This document shows positions 33,975 to 41,483 of a stretch of 64,000 nucleotides of DNA, piece by piece. Numbering within the stretch: the first letter of the stretch is position 1; every line of letters begins with the position of its first letter. Source of the stretch: CBDDFN01 sp965227065. GTDB taxonomy: Bacteria; Pseudomonadota; Alphaproteobacteria; SPJN01. The DNA lies in the NCBI GenBank assembly GCA_965227065.1, contig CBDDFN010000020.1:124001-188000 (forward strand). The letters are read 5' to 3'. The position numbers were made by a program, and so were the translations under genes. A model generated the notes under the pieces. That model had not been told where the DNA came from and made no database searches. It saw only the letters and a list, made by a program, of their open reading frames with translations.

Positions 33975-35169
33975 ATGGATACCAGCTTCACCCCCGAAGA
34001 GCTTGCCTTTCAGGACGAGGTCCGCCAGTTCATCGCCGATAATTATCCGGCTGAACTCAAAGCCAAGACCGAAAAAGGTGTTGAGCTTGAGAAAGAAGAT
34101 TTTCTGAAATGGCACCGCATTCTGGCCAAGCAAGGCTGGGTTGCCCCTAGCTGGCCCGAAGAATGGGGCGGTACAAACTGGACCCCGGCGCAGAAATATA
34201 TCTATTCGGAATGCATGGCCGAGGCTGGCACCGTGCCGATCCTGCCTTTCGGCATTTCGATGGTCGGCCCGGTGATCTACACTTTTGCCAGCCAGGAGCA
34301 GAAAGAACGCTTCTTGCCGCGCATCTATAATGGCGAAGACTGGTGGTGTCAGGGCTATTCGGAGCCCGGGGGCGGGGTCTGACCTTGCTTCGCTGAAAAC
34401 CCGCGCGGTGCGCGATGGCGATGAGTATGTCGTCAATGGCTCGAAAACCTGGACGACCCTTGGTCAACATGCCGACTGGATTTTCTGCCTGGTGCGCACC
34501 AACACCGAAGTGAAGCCCCAAGCCGGTATCTCCTTCCTGCTGATCGACATGAAAACGCCGGGCATCACGGTCCGTCCGATCATCACCATGGATGGCGGTC
34601 ACGAGGTCAATGAAGTCTTCTTTGAAGATGTCCGCGTACCTGTTGATAATCTTGTTGGCGAAGAAAATGCAGGCTGGACCTATGCCAAGTTCCTGCTGGG
34701 CCATGAGCGCACCGGCATTGCCGCGGTGGCGCGGTCCAAGCGCAATCTGGCGCGGCTGAAAGATATCGCCCGTGCCGAAACGGTCGATGGTGCGCCGCTG
34801 ATTACCGATCCTGACTTCGCCAAAAAGCTTGCCGAGCTTGAGATCGATCTGACCGCGCTTGAATATACCGATCTGCGGACGCTCGCCCAGCTCGCCAAAG
34901 GCGGTCATCCGGGACCGGAAAGCTCGATCCTGAAAATTCGCGGGTCTGAAATCCAGATGCGGATTACCGAACTCGCCATGGAAGCGGTCGGCATGTATGC
35001 CCATCCCTTCTTTAAAGGCCAGGATGAGGGCTGGAACGAATATCCGGTCGGTCCCGATTATGCCGTGGGCAATGCGCCGACCTATTTCAACACGCGCAAG
35101 ACCGCGATCTATGGCGGTTCCAACGAAATCCAGCGCAATATCATTGCCAAAATGGTGCTGGGTCTGTAG
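33975..35169 (+). pseudogene. Acyl-CoA dehydrogenase, interrupted by a one-base frameshift
   Basis: Translation from the ATG at 33975 (GGAGGAAAGA upstream) gives 135 residues and stops at 34382. The same protein continues one frame over to 35169. The break is in the FAD loop: WWCQGYSEPG then GSDLASLKTRAVRDGDEYVVNGSKTW. The DNA has five G at 34368-34372 where four would keep the frame. Corrected, the product is 397 residues with WPEEWGGTNWTPAQKYIYSE, LLGHERTGIA and IYGGSNEIQRNIIAKMVLGL, a normal acyl-CoA dehydrogenase lacking the MCAD-type Glu but with a helix-G Glu. It may be a real mutation or a homopolymer read error; the intact partner gene downstream favours the latter. Confidence 0.85.
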
Positions 35170-35217
35170 ACCCGGCATCACCAGCTATTTCAACGTTCAC
35201 GAAGAAGGGGACAGGGG

Positions 35218-36351
35218 ATGGACTTCTCGTTCACCGAGGAACAATCAATGCTGCGCGACACGGTGCAGCGCTTCGTCAACAATGAGTATGATTTTGACAC
35301 CCGCCGCAAGATCATCGCGACGGAAGAAGGCCGCAAGCCCGAACATTGGGCCACCTTTGCCGAACTGGGCCTGTTGGCCGTGCCGTTTGAAGAAGAGCAT
35401 GGCGGCCTGGGCTATGGCCCCATCGAAATGATGGTGATCATGGAAGAGCTTGGCCGCGGCCTGGTGGTTGAGCCTTATTTGCAAACGGTTGTGACCTGTG
35501 GCGGTTTCCTGCGCCATGGCGGCACAGATGCACAAAAAGCGGAATTCATTCCGCAGATTGCCGGCGGCGAAAAAATCTTTGCCTTCGCCTATGCCGAGCC
35601 GCAAGGCCGCTACAATCTGGCCGATATTGCCACCACGGCCAAGGCGGACGGCGATGGCTATGTGCTGAACGGCTACAAGGCCGTTGTCCATGCCGGTCCG
35701 TGGGCCGATATGCTGATTGTCACTGCGCGCACGGGCGGGGAGCAGCGTGACGAAGACGGCATCACCGTCTTTGTGATCGATGCCAAGGCCGATGGCGTGT
35801 CGCGCCGCGACTATCCCACCGTTGACGGGTTGCGCGCCTCGGAAATCACCTTTGAGAATGTCAAAGTCGGTACCGATGCGGTCATTGGCGAAGCGGGCAA
35901 GGGCCTGCCGCTGATCGAAAAAGTGGCCGATGAGACAATCGCCGCGCTCGCCGCAGAATCAATCGGTGCGATGAAGGTGCTGAACGACACCACCGTGGAC
36001 TATTGCAAAACCCGCACCCAGTTCGGCGTGCCGATCGGCAAGTTTCAGGTTCTGCAGCACCGCATGGTCGATATGTTCATGGAGCATGAGCAGTCCGTGT
36101 CGATGACCTATATGGCGCATCTGAAGATCAATGAAGATGAGACCGAGCGCAAAAAGGCCGCTTCGGCCGTCAAGGTGCAGATCGGCAAATCAGGCCGCTT
36201 CATCGGCCAGAATGCGGTTCAGCTGCATGGCGGTATGGGCATGACCGATGAGCTTAATGTCGGTCACTTCTTCAAGCGCCTGACGATGATTGATGCGCTG
36301 TTCGGCAATACCGATCATCACATCAAGCGCTACGCCAGCTTGAGCAACTAG
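35218..36351 (+). CDS. Acyl-CoA dehydrogenase, partner subunit
   Basis: A 377-residue acyl-CoA dehydrogenase with AGGGGACAGGGG before the ATG, 48 bases after the frameshifted neighbour. It contains VPFEEEHGGLGYGPIEMMVIMEELGRGLVVEP, FAYAEPQGRYNLADIATTA, CKTRTQFGVPIGKFQVLQHRMVDMFM and QNAVQLHGGMGMTDELNVGHFFKRL. The C-terminal catalytic motif is absent (IDALFGNTDHH), as in the 22302 gene. The order here, large then small subunit, is the reverse of the 22302/23438 pair. It is likely the non-catalytic chain of a heteromer. The stop shares CTAG with the convergent gene. Confidence 0.9.
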   Translation: MDFSFTEEQSMLRDTVQRFVNNEYDFDTRRKIIATEEGRKPEHWATFAELGLLAVPFEEEHGGLGYGPIEMMVIMEELGRGLVVEPYLQTVVTCGGFLRHGGTDAQKAEFIPQIAGGEKIFAFAYAEPQGRYNLADIATTAKADGDGYVLNGYKAVVHAGPWADMLIVTARTGGEQRDEDGITVFVIDAKADGVSRRDYPTVDGLRASEITFENVKVGTDAVIGEAGKGLPLIEKVADETIAALAAESIGAMKVLNDTTVDYCKTRTQFGVPIGKFQVLQHRMVDMFMEHEQSVSMTYMAHLKINEDETERKKAASAVKVQIGKSGRFIGQNAVQLHGGMGMTDELNVGHFFKRLTMIDALFGNTDHHIKRYASLSN

Positions 36352-37181
36352 ACCTCGTCCGCAAACAGGGCGTTCAGATCCTTTTGCAGGATCTGGCGCT
36401 TGGCATAGTCGACCGTACCTTTGTCGCGCAACTCCAGCGCGGCTTCCCGGATAAAGCCCAGAGCGGCGCGGGCAATCGATCCGCCGACACTGATGCGTTG
36501 AACGCCCATGGCTATCCAGTCATGGGCGTTTCCTTGTGAGTTGCCGAGCCCCATCACAAGATTGAACGGCCCGTTGATTTCCGTGATCAGAGTCTTGACC
36601 GTGTCGGGGTCAGTGGGGCCGGGAACGAAGGTGCAGGCCGCACCGGCCTCCAAAAAACGGTTTGACCGGCGGATGGCGGTTTCAAGTGCATTGTCTGCGC
36701 GTTTCAAAAAGGCGTCGCACCTTGCGGTGAGCACAAAGCCGCTGGGGGCCGCAGCCTCAGCAGCAGCAGCTATTCTTTCGACAGCAAGCTCTTCATCATA
36801 AAGCGCATCGGCTCCTGCGGCGACATCTTCGATATTGCCGCCTGCAATCCCCTGGGCTGCCGCCATGGCGATGGTTTCGGCAACCGTTTCCGGCGCTGCG
36901 CCAAAGCCGTCTTCCAGATCGGCATTGACCGGAATGGATACGGCACGGGCGATCTCTGAGGCCCGGATGATGGTCTCGTCGCGGCCGACCGCCATGGCCG
37001 GGTCACCGACAAAATAATCGGGTTTGCCCAGAGAAAAGGCGATGCCTGCACTCGTTGTGGCAATGGCTTTGAATCCGGCGGCGGCGAGCACCAAAGCGCT
37101 GCCAAGGTCCCAGCAATTGGGCATCAGGAAGCCCGGCTTTTGAGTGTGTAGGGCGTGAAAGCTGGTGGTGGTGCTGGGCAT
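36348..37181 (-). CDS. Isocitrate lyase/PEP mutase family protein
   Basis: A 277-residue TIM-barrel protein of the PEP mutase/isocitrate lyase superfamily (oxaloacetate decarboxylase and 2-methylisocitrate lyase relatives). Start MPSTTTSF at 37181 has GGGAGG nine bases upstream; the earlier ATG overlaps that site. Visible: FLMPNCWDLGSALVLAAAGFKAIATTSAGIAFSLG, the metal-binding VNADLEDGFG, GGNIED and LTARCDAFL. The KKCGH-type loop of true lyases is not present, so catalysis of C-C or P-C bond cleavage is uncertain. Divergent from the crotonase gene by 67 bases. Confidence 0.85.
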   Translation of the reverse strand: MPSTTTSFHALHTQKPGFLMPNCWDLGSALVLAAAGFKAIATTSAGIAFSLGKPDYFVGDPAMAVGRDETIIRASEIARAVSIPVNADLEDGFGAAPETVAETIAMAAAQGIAGGNIEDVAAGADALYDEELAVERIAAAAEAAAPSGFVLTARCDAFLKRADNALETAIRRSNRFLEAGAACTFVPGPTDPDTVKTLITEINGPFNLVMGLGNSQGNAHDWIAMGVQRISVGGSIARAALGFIREAALELRDKGTVDYAKRQILQKDLNALFADEV

Positions 37182-37248
37182 GATCGATGCCTCCCTCAAA
37201 CAGTGCCGGGCATGCTACAGAATGCAGGAAATCTATTGGGAGTGAAAG

Positions 37249-38049
37249 ATGACCGACAATTTGCTGTATGACCAATCAGGCCATGTGGTGACGCTGACCA
37301 TGAACCGGCCCGATATCCGCAACGCCATGGGTGACCCCGCCGATGTCGAGGCGATGGTGAAGGCTGTGGCGCGGATCAATGCCGACCCGTCGGTGCGCAC
37401 CGTGGTGTTGACCGGCGCGGGGACGGCCTTTTCGGCCGGTGGCAATATCAAGGCTATGCGCGACAAGGACGGCATGTTCGGCGGTGGCGGCGCGGCCATC
37501 CGCGAAGCCTACCGGGTCACCATTCACCGGATGGTCCGGGCGTTGTGGGGGCTTGAAGTGCCCGCGATCGCAGCGGTCAATGGCCCGGCCATCGGCGCAG
37601 GCTGCGATCTGGCGTGTCTGTGTGATACGCGGCTTGCGTCCCAGTCCGCGAAGTTCGGCGTGACTTTCCTGAAGCTTGGCCTCAATCCCGGCGATGGCGG
37701 GGCATGGTTGCTGCCGCGGGTCATCGGCATGGCGCGCGCGTCGGAGCTTTTTTACACCGGCGATGTGATTGATGCCGCAAAGGCAAAAGAGTGGGGTCTG
37801 GTATCTGAAATCCACGCCCCCGACCGGCTATTGGAAGAGGCGCAAACCCTGGCCCACCGTATGGCTGAGCAACCGCCAACCGTGCTGCGCATGACCAAGC
37901 GGCTGTTGCGGGCGGGGCAGACCTCGACCTTCGATACGGTGATGGAAATGTCGGCGGGCTATCAGGCGGTCGCCCATTCGACCCAGGATCATATGGAGGC
38001 GATTGAAGCCTTTTTTGACAAGCGCCCCGGTGATTTCAAAGGCCGTTGA
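37249..38049 (+). CDS. Enoyl-CoA hydratase/isomerase family (crotonase) protein
   Basis: A 266-residue crotonase-fold protein. GGGAGTG precedes the ATG. The oxyanion-hole segments are FSAGGNIKAMRDKDGMFGG and AAVNGPAIGAGCDLACLCDTRLAS, followed by FGVTFLKLGLNPGDGGAWLLPRVIGMARASELFYTGDVIDAAKAKEWGLVSE. The region normally carrying the first hydratase glutamate reads FGVTFLKLG, so hydratase activity is not assured and an isomerase or hydrolase role is possible. Probable role in beta-oxidation beside the acyl-CoA dehydrogenases. The small monooxygenase-like gene follows after 59 bases. Confidence 0.9.
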   Translation: MTDNLLYDQSGHVVTLTMNRPDIRNAMGDPADVEAMVKAVARINADPSVRTVVLTGAGTAFSAGGNIKAMRDKDGMFGGGGAAIREAYRVTIHRMVRALWGLEVPAIAAVNGPAIGAGCDLACLCDTRLASQSAKFGVTFLKLGLNPGDGGAWLLPRVIGMARASELFYTGDVIDAAKAKEWGLVSEIHAPDRLLEEAQTLAHRMAEQPPTVLRMTKRLLRAGQTSTFDTVMEMSAGYQAVAHSTQDHMEAIEAFFDKRPGDFKGR

Positions 38050-38108
38050 TTGCGCCGCGCTTGGCCCCTACAGTCACCGCATTCGATACTCAAATCAGGG
38101 AGAAAATC

Positions 38109-38399
38109 ATGTCGATTGGTATTGTGGCGGTGTTGACCGTGCAGGACGGCAAAGCCGACGAGTTCAAGGCTGTGATGGCCGAATTGGGTGAGGCGGTGCG
38201 CGCCAATGAAGCGGGCTGTCAGCAATATGATCTGTTCACCGCAGCGGACAATCCCCATGTCTTTTATGTGCTCGAACAATATGCCGATCAGGCCGCATTT
38301 GATGCGCATATGAAATCGCCGCATTTTGCGGCCGCCCAGCCCAAGCTTGGTGGCCTGCTCGCGGCGGCACCCGATCTCAAAATCCTGTCAAAAGCGTAA
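38109..38399 (+). CDS. Antibiotic biosynthesis monooxygenase (ABM) domain protein
   Basis: A 96-residue dimeric alpha+beta barrel protein of the ABM/YgiN type. The start at 38109 has CAGGGAG upstream. Pattern: VAVLTVQDGKADEFKAVMAELGEAVRANEAGCQQYDLFTAADNPHVFYVLEQYADQAAFDAHMKSPHF, typical of cofactor-free quinol monooxygenase-like proteins. Relatives range from quinol oxygenases to enzymes of unknown substrate. It is probably cotranscribed with the crotonase. Confidence 0.88.
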   Translation: MSIGIVAVLTVQDGKADEFKAVMAELGEAVRANEAGCQQYDLFTAADNPHVFYVLEQYADQAAFDAHMKSPHFAAAQPKLGGLLAAAPDLKILSKA

Positions 38400-38418
38400 A
38401 CTCTGGCTGGCCCGGCGG

Positions 38419-38844
38419 TTATTCACCGGCGGGCTGGCTGCCCTCGCCGAACAGGGCGCGGGGCGGGTATTCGAGCAGATCAAGGCAGGGCGCGCCCATC
38501 TCGGTAATCAGCTCTTCATAATTGCCCAGATCGCGGCCGGCGCGTTCCATCACCCAATTTTCAGCGGATGCCATACGGGCGTTCATATCCGTCTCGGACA
38601 GGCCAAGTCTGGTGCCAACAACGACTGCCAGCTCCAGGGCGGCGTGGGCCTGGGCGTTGAGCGCTTCAGCGTCTTCGGTCTTGCCATAGGCGTTATAGCC
38701 GACCGCCCCGGCATAATAGAACGCGGTGCATTCCGAATAGCGCAGCTGCACCTGATTGAGGTCGGTCTTGTCAAAGGTTTGCTGCGCCTGCGCGGCGCCC
38801 GCCATGACGATTGCACCAACACACGCGAACACGAAACGTTTCAT
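38419..38844 (-). CDS. Secreted protein of unknown function
   Basis: A 141-residue protein with a clear signal peptide (MKRFVFACVGAIVMAGAAQAQ) and GAGGTGGGT before the ATG at 38844. The mature part is helical, with two cysteines (SECTAFYYAGAVGYNAYG and MGAPCLDLLE) that could form a disulfide in the periplasm. No family recognised. It stands alone, convergent with the ABM gene and downstream of the SDR terminator. Confidence 0.8.
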   Translation of the reverse strand: MKRFVFACVGAIVMAGAAQAQQTFDKTDLNQVQLRYSECTAFYYAGAVGYNAYGKTEDAEALNAQAHAALELAVVVGTRLGLSETDMNARMASAENWVMERAGRDLGNYEELITEMGAPCLDLLEYPPRALFGEGSQPAGE

Positions 38845-38856
38845 ACCCACCTCAAG

Positions 38857-38890
38857 CAAAAACCGCGCCCCTGATCGTCAGGGACGCGGT
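38857..38890 (-). terminator. Rho-independent terminator of the SDR gene
   Basis: On the minus strand ACCGCGTCCCTGA and TCAGGGGCGCGGT pair at 12 of 13 positions around CGA, followed by TTTTT. This is a textbook intrinsic terminator, 27 bases after the SDR stop. Confidence 0.9.
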
Positions 38891-38916
38891 AATCTCGCAC
38901 GCAATTGTGGTCAAAA

Positions 38917-39828
38917 TCAGCCTTTTTGACCCTTGGTGACCATTTCAAAGACCTTGCCGGTCTGCTCGCCGCCCATGAAGAAGGGCTTGGCGTTTGAGAA
39001 GTCGGTGATGGTGGCCCAGGCGTTTTCGACATCTTCGGCCGTCACCCCTTCATTGCCCAGGAACGCGCCTTCGGCTTCCTCGATTTGCGCGGCCGAATAG
39101 ACACCGGCGCCGGCGCACAGGATGGTGCCGGTGGGGGCATCGTCTTTCACCAGATTGATGACGGCGGGCGTCACCAGTTCAGGCTTCAGCATGGCTTCGG
39201 CTTCGGGCGGCATCAGGTTGGCGGTCATGCGGGTGTAGGCGACCGGCACAAGCGCGTTGACCTTGATATTGTCCTTCTGACCTTCAAGCTTCAGCGTGTT
39301 CATGAAACCGACAACGCCGAGCTTGCCTGCGCCATAGTTGGTCTGGCCGAAATTGCCGTACAGGCCGGTTGACGAGCTCGTGACCATGATGCGGCCATAT
39401 TGCTGCTCTTTCATGATCGGCCAGACCGCTTTGGTCGGCAAAACGGTGCCCATCAGATGCACTTCAACGACCAGGCGGAAATCATCATTCGACATTTTGG
39501 CAAAGCTCTTGTCGCGCAGAATGCCGGCATTGTTGACCAGAATGTCGATGCGGCCGAACGCGTCCATGGTTTGCTTGACCATATTGTCGACGCCGGTTTC
39601 GTCGGTGACCGACGAGCCGTTGGAAATGGCTTCACCGCCTGCGGCCTTGATTTCGGCGACCACGGCTTCGGCGGCGTCCGAGCTGCCGCCTGAACCGTCA
39701 ACCGAACCGCCCAGATCGTTGACCACGACTTTGGCGCCGCGCTTGGCAAGCTCAAGGGCGTGGGACCGGCCCAAACCGCCGCCCGCACCGGTCACAATCG
39801 CGACTTTACCGTCAAAGCTGATGCTCAT
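38917..39828 (-). CDS. MFE-2-type short-chain dehydrogenase (3-hydroxyacyl-CoA dehydrogenase-like)
   Basis: A 303-residue SDR close to the dehydrogenase domain of peroxisomal multifunctional enzyme 2 (HSD17B4). Start preceded by GGAGACAC. Nucleotide motif TGAGGGLGRSHALELAKRGAKVVVNDLGG, NNAGILRDKSFAKM, active-site Ser in MVTSSSTGLYGNFGQ and YGAGK, all standard for that subgroup, which oxidises (3R)-hydroxyacyl-CoA with NAD. The C-terminal stretch after residue 230 (GEQTGKVFEMVTKGQ) is longer than in simple SDRs. It fits beta-oxidation with the nearby crotonase and dehydrogenases. A strong terminator follows it. Confidence 0.9.
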   Translation of the reverse strand: MSISFDGKVAIVTGAGGGLGRSHALELAKRGAKVVVNDLGGSVDGSGGSSDAAEAVVAEIKAAGGEAISNGSSVTDETGVDNMVKQTMDAFGRIDILVNNAGILRDKSFAKMSNDDFRLVVEVHLMGTVLPTKAVWPIMKEQQYGRIMVTSSSTGLYGNFGQTNYGAGKLGVVGFMNTLKLEGQKDNIKVNALVPVAYTRMTANLMPPEAEAMLKPELVTPAVINLVKDDAPTGTILCAGAGVYSAAQIEEAEGAFLGNEGVTAEDVENAWATITDFSNAKPFFMGGEQTGKVFEMVTKGQKG

Positions 39829-39954
39829 GGAGTGTCTCCTTCAAAAAGCTGAGTTGAATGAATGGGCCTGGCGGTCGTTCCGCCCTCTTGTCCTGTCTCC
39901 CCCGGACATGCGCCCGAAAATCGCGGACTATCTGGCCCATGCGCCGGGGTGGGG

Positions 39955-40965
39955 TCAAGTCCCTAAACCGAAGGCCTCGGCCAGCAGTTCATAGGATTTC
40001 AGCCGGGTTTGAAAATCGTAGGTGATGGTGACGAGGATGAGTTCGTCAACGCCATACTCACCGGCCAGCGCCTCCAGGCCCTGTTTGACCTGATCGGGGG
40101 TTCCGACAATGCCTCTTTGTTCAATGGCTTTGAGCATTTCAAGGTCTTGGGGGGAGTATTGGGCCTTGGCGGCTTCTTCGGGCGAGGGGAAAGGGCCGCC
40201 CTGGCCCTTGAGGAAATTCAGCACCCAGTGATTGCGGGTCAGCGCCTCGCGCTGGGCGGTTTCTTCGTCTTCGCAGGCGAGCACAAAGACCCCCAGCGAG
40301 CCTTTGGGTTCGGTGCAGTAGGCGGAGGGCTCAAAATGCATGCGGTAGCTCGCCATCGCATCGGGACCGCCCTGGGCTTCAATGAAATGCGCGTAAGAGA
40401 ACGGAAGCCCCATCACGGCGGCAATATGGGCGGAACTGATGGAGGAGCCGAGCATCCAGGTCTGGGGCAGGCCCGCACCCTTGGGATTGGCGTAGATGCC
40501 ATGCAAGGGATGCTCAGGCCCCAGACTGTCGGCCATATATTCAAGGCACAGCCGCACCTGCGCTGGATAGGCATCGAGCGAGAATTTTTGCGGCCCCGCC
40601 TGCAACGCCGCCGTGGTCTTGGCATCCCCGCCGGGCGCCCGGCCGATGCCCAGATCAATCCGGCCCGGCGCCAGGGCTTCGAGCATGCGGAAATTTTCCG
40701 CCACTTTAAGCGGCGAATAATGGGTCATCATCACCCCGCCCGATCCAATGCGGATCCGGTCGGTTTCGGCTGCCAGCCGGGCCATCAGCACTTCAGGCGT
40801 TGAGCTTGCAAAGGAGCGTGTGTTGTGATGTTCGGCCACCCAGTAGCGGTGATAGCCCAGCCTGTCGGTTGCCTTGGCCAGCGCAATGGTTTCGGCGACG
40901 GCCTGATCCATGGTGCCGCCTTCGCGCACCGGGCTTTGGTCCAGAACCGACAGGGTCAAACTCAT
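39955..40965 (-). CDS. LLM-class flavin-dependent oxidoreductase
   Basis: A 336-residue bacterial-luciferase-like monooxygenase or reductase. Typical N-terminus SVLDQSPVREGGTMDQAVAETIALAKATDRLGYHRYWVAEHHNTRSFASSTPEVLMARLAAETDRIRIGSGGVMMTHYSPLKVAENFRMLEALAPGRIDLGIGRAPGGD in pieces of the MsnO8/YhbW group. Flavin is reduced elsewhere, and no reductase gene is adjacent. The start overlaps the stop of the upstream thioesterase (ATGA), giving a two-gene unit. The 126 bases between this gene and the SDR hold nothing recognisable. Confidence 0.92.
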   Translation of the reverse strand: MSLTLSVLDQSPVREGGTMDQAVAETIALAKATDRLGYHRYWVAEHHNTRSFASSTPEVLMARLAAETDRIRIGSGGVMMTHYSPLKVAENFRMLEALAPGRIDLGIGRAPGGDAKTTAALQAGPQKFSLDAYPAQVRLCLEYMADSLGPEHPLHGIYANPKGAGLPQTWMLGSSISSAHIAAVMGLPFSYAHFIEAQGGPDAMASYRMHFEPSAYCTEPKGSLGVFVLACEDEETAQREALTRNHWVLNFLKGQGGPFPSPEEAAKAQYSPQDLEMLKAIEQRGIVGTPDQVKQGLEALAGEYGVDELILVTITYDFQTRLKSYELLAEAFGLGT

Positions 40966-41417
40966 TTCTTGATCCTTTTCACAATGCCCGAAAAGGTGAG
41001 CAGCGCCTGTCCGCCCCCGGTGATCGTGCCGCGCACAAACACCAGCGTGCGGGTGTTGCGCACAACCTCGCCATGGGCCTCAATCAGCTGGCCGGGGCCA
41101 ACCGCGGAAATAAACTCCGAATTGAACGACACGGTCACACACGGCCCGTCAAGCACGTCGGATGCGATGCCGAACAGCGAATAGTCCGCGAACGTCATCA
41201 ACATGCCGCCATGCAGGTGGCCATGGCCATTGCAGTGCTTTTCCTCGGCAAAGAAGGCGCAGGAATAAGAGCCATCCGCATTGTGCCTGCGGCCCATAGG
41301 ACCGGCCAGCGTCTCAAACGGGTCGCTGTCGGGATACCAGCTATAGCCTTTAAGCGGGCCCTCAGCGATTTCCACCGGCACCCATGTGCTGCCATCCTGT
41401 TCGGTCACCGATTCCAT
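40962..41417 (-). CDS. PaaI-type hotdog thioesterase
   Basis: A 151-residue single-hotdog acyl-CoA thioesterase-like protein: HCNGHGHLHGGMLMTFADYSLFGIASD forms the central helix and catalytic loop, and VTVSFNSEFISAVGPGQLIEAHGEVVRNTRTLVFVRGTI the hotdog sheet. PaaI-like members hydrolyse aryl- or acyl-CoA and relieve CoA sequestration. The first gene of a two-gene unit with the LLM oxidoreductase. Confidence 0.88.
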   Translation of the reverse strand: MESVTEQDGSTWVPVEIAEGPLKGYSWYPDSDPFETLAGPMGRRHNADGSYSCAFFAEEKHCNGHGHLHGGMLMTFADYSLFGIASDVLDGPCVTVSFNSEFISAVGPGQLIEAHGEVVRNTRTLVFVRGTITGGGQALLTFSGIVKRIKK

Positions 41418-41483
41418 AGCGCTTCTCCTTCCCGCATTATGAGTGAAGGGCTCTTAGCAAGAACCCCTCGCACAGGGGAGATG

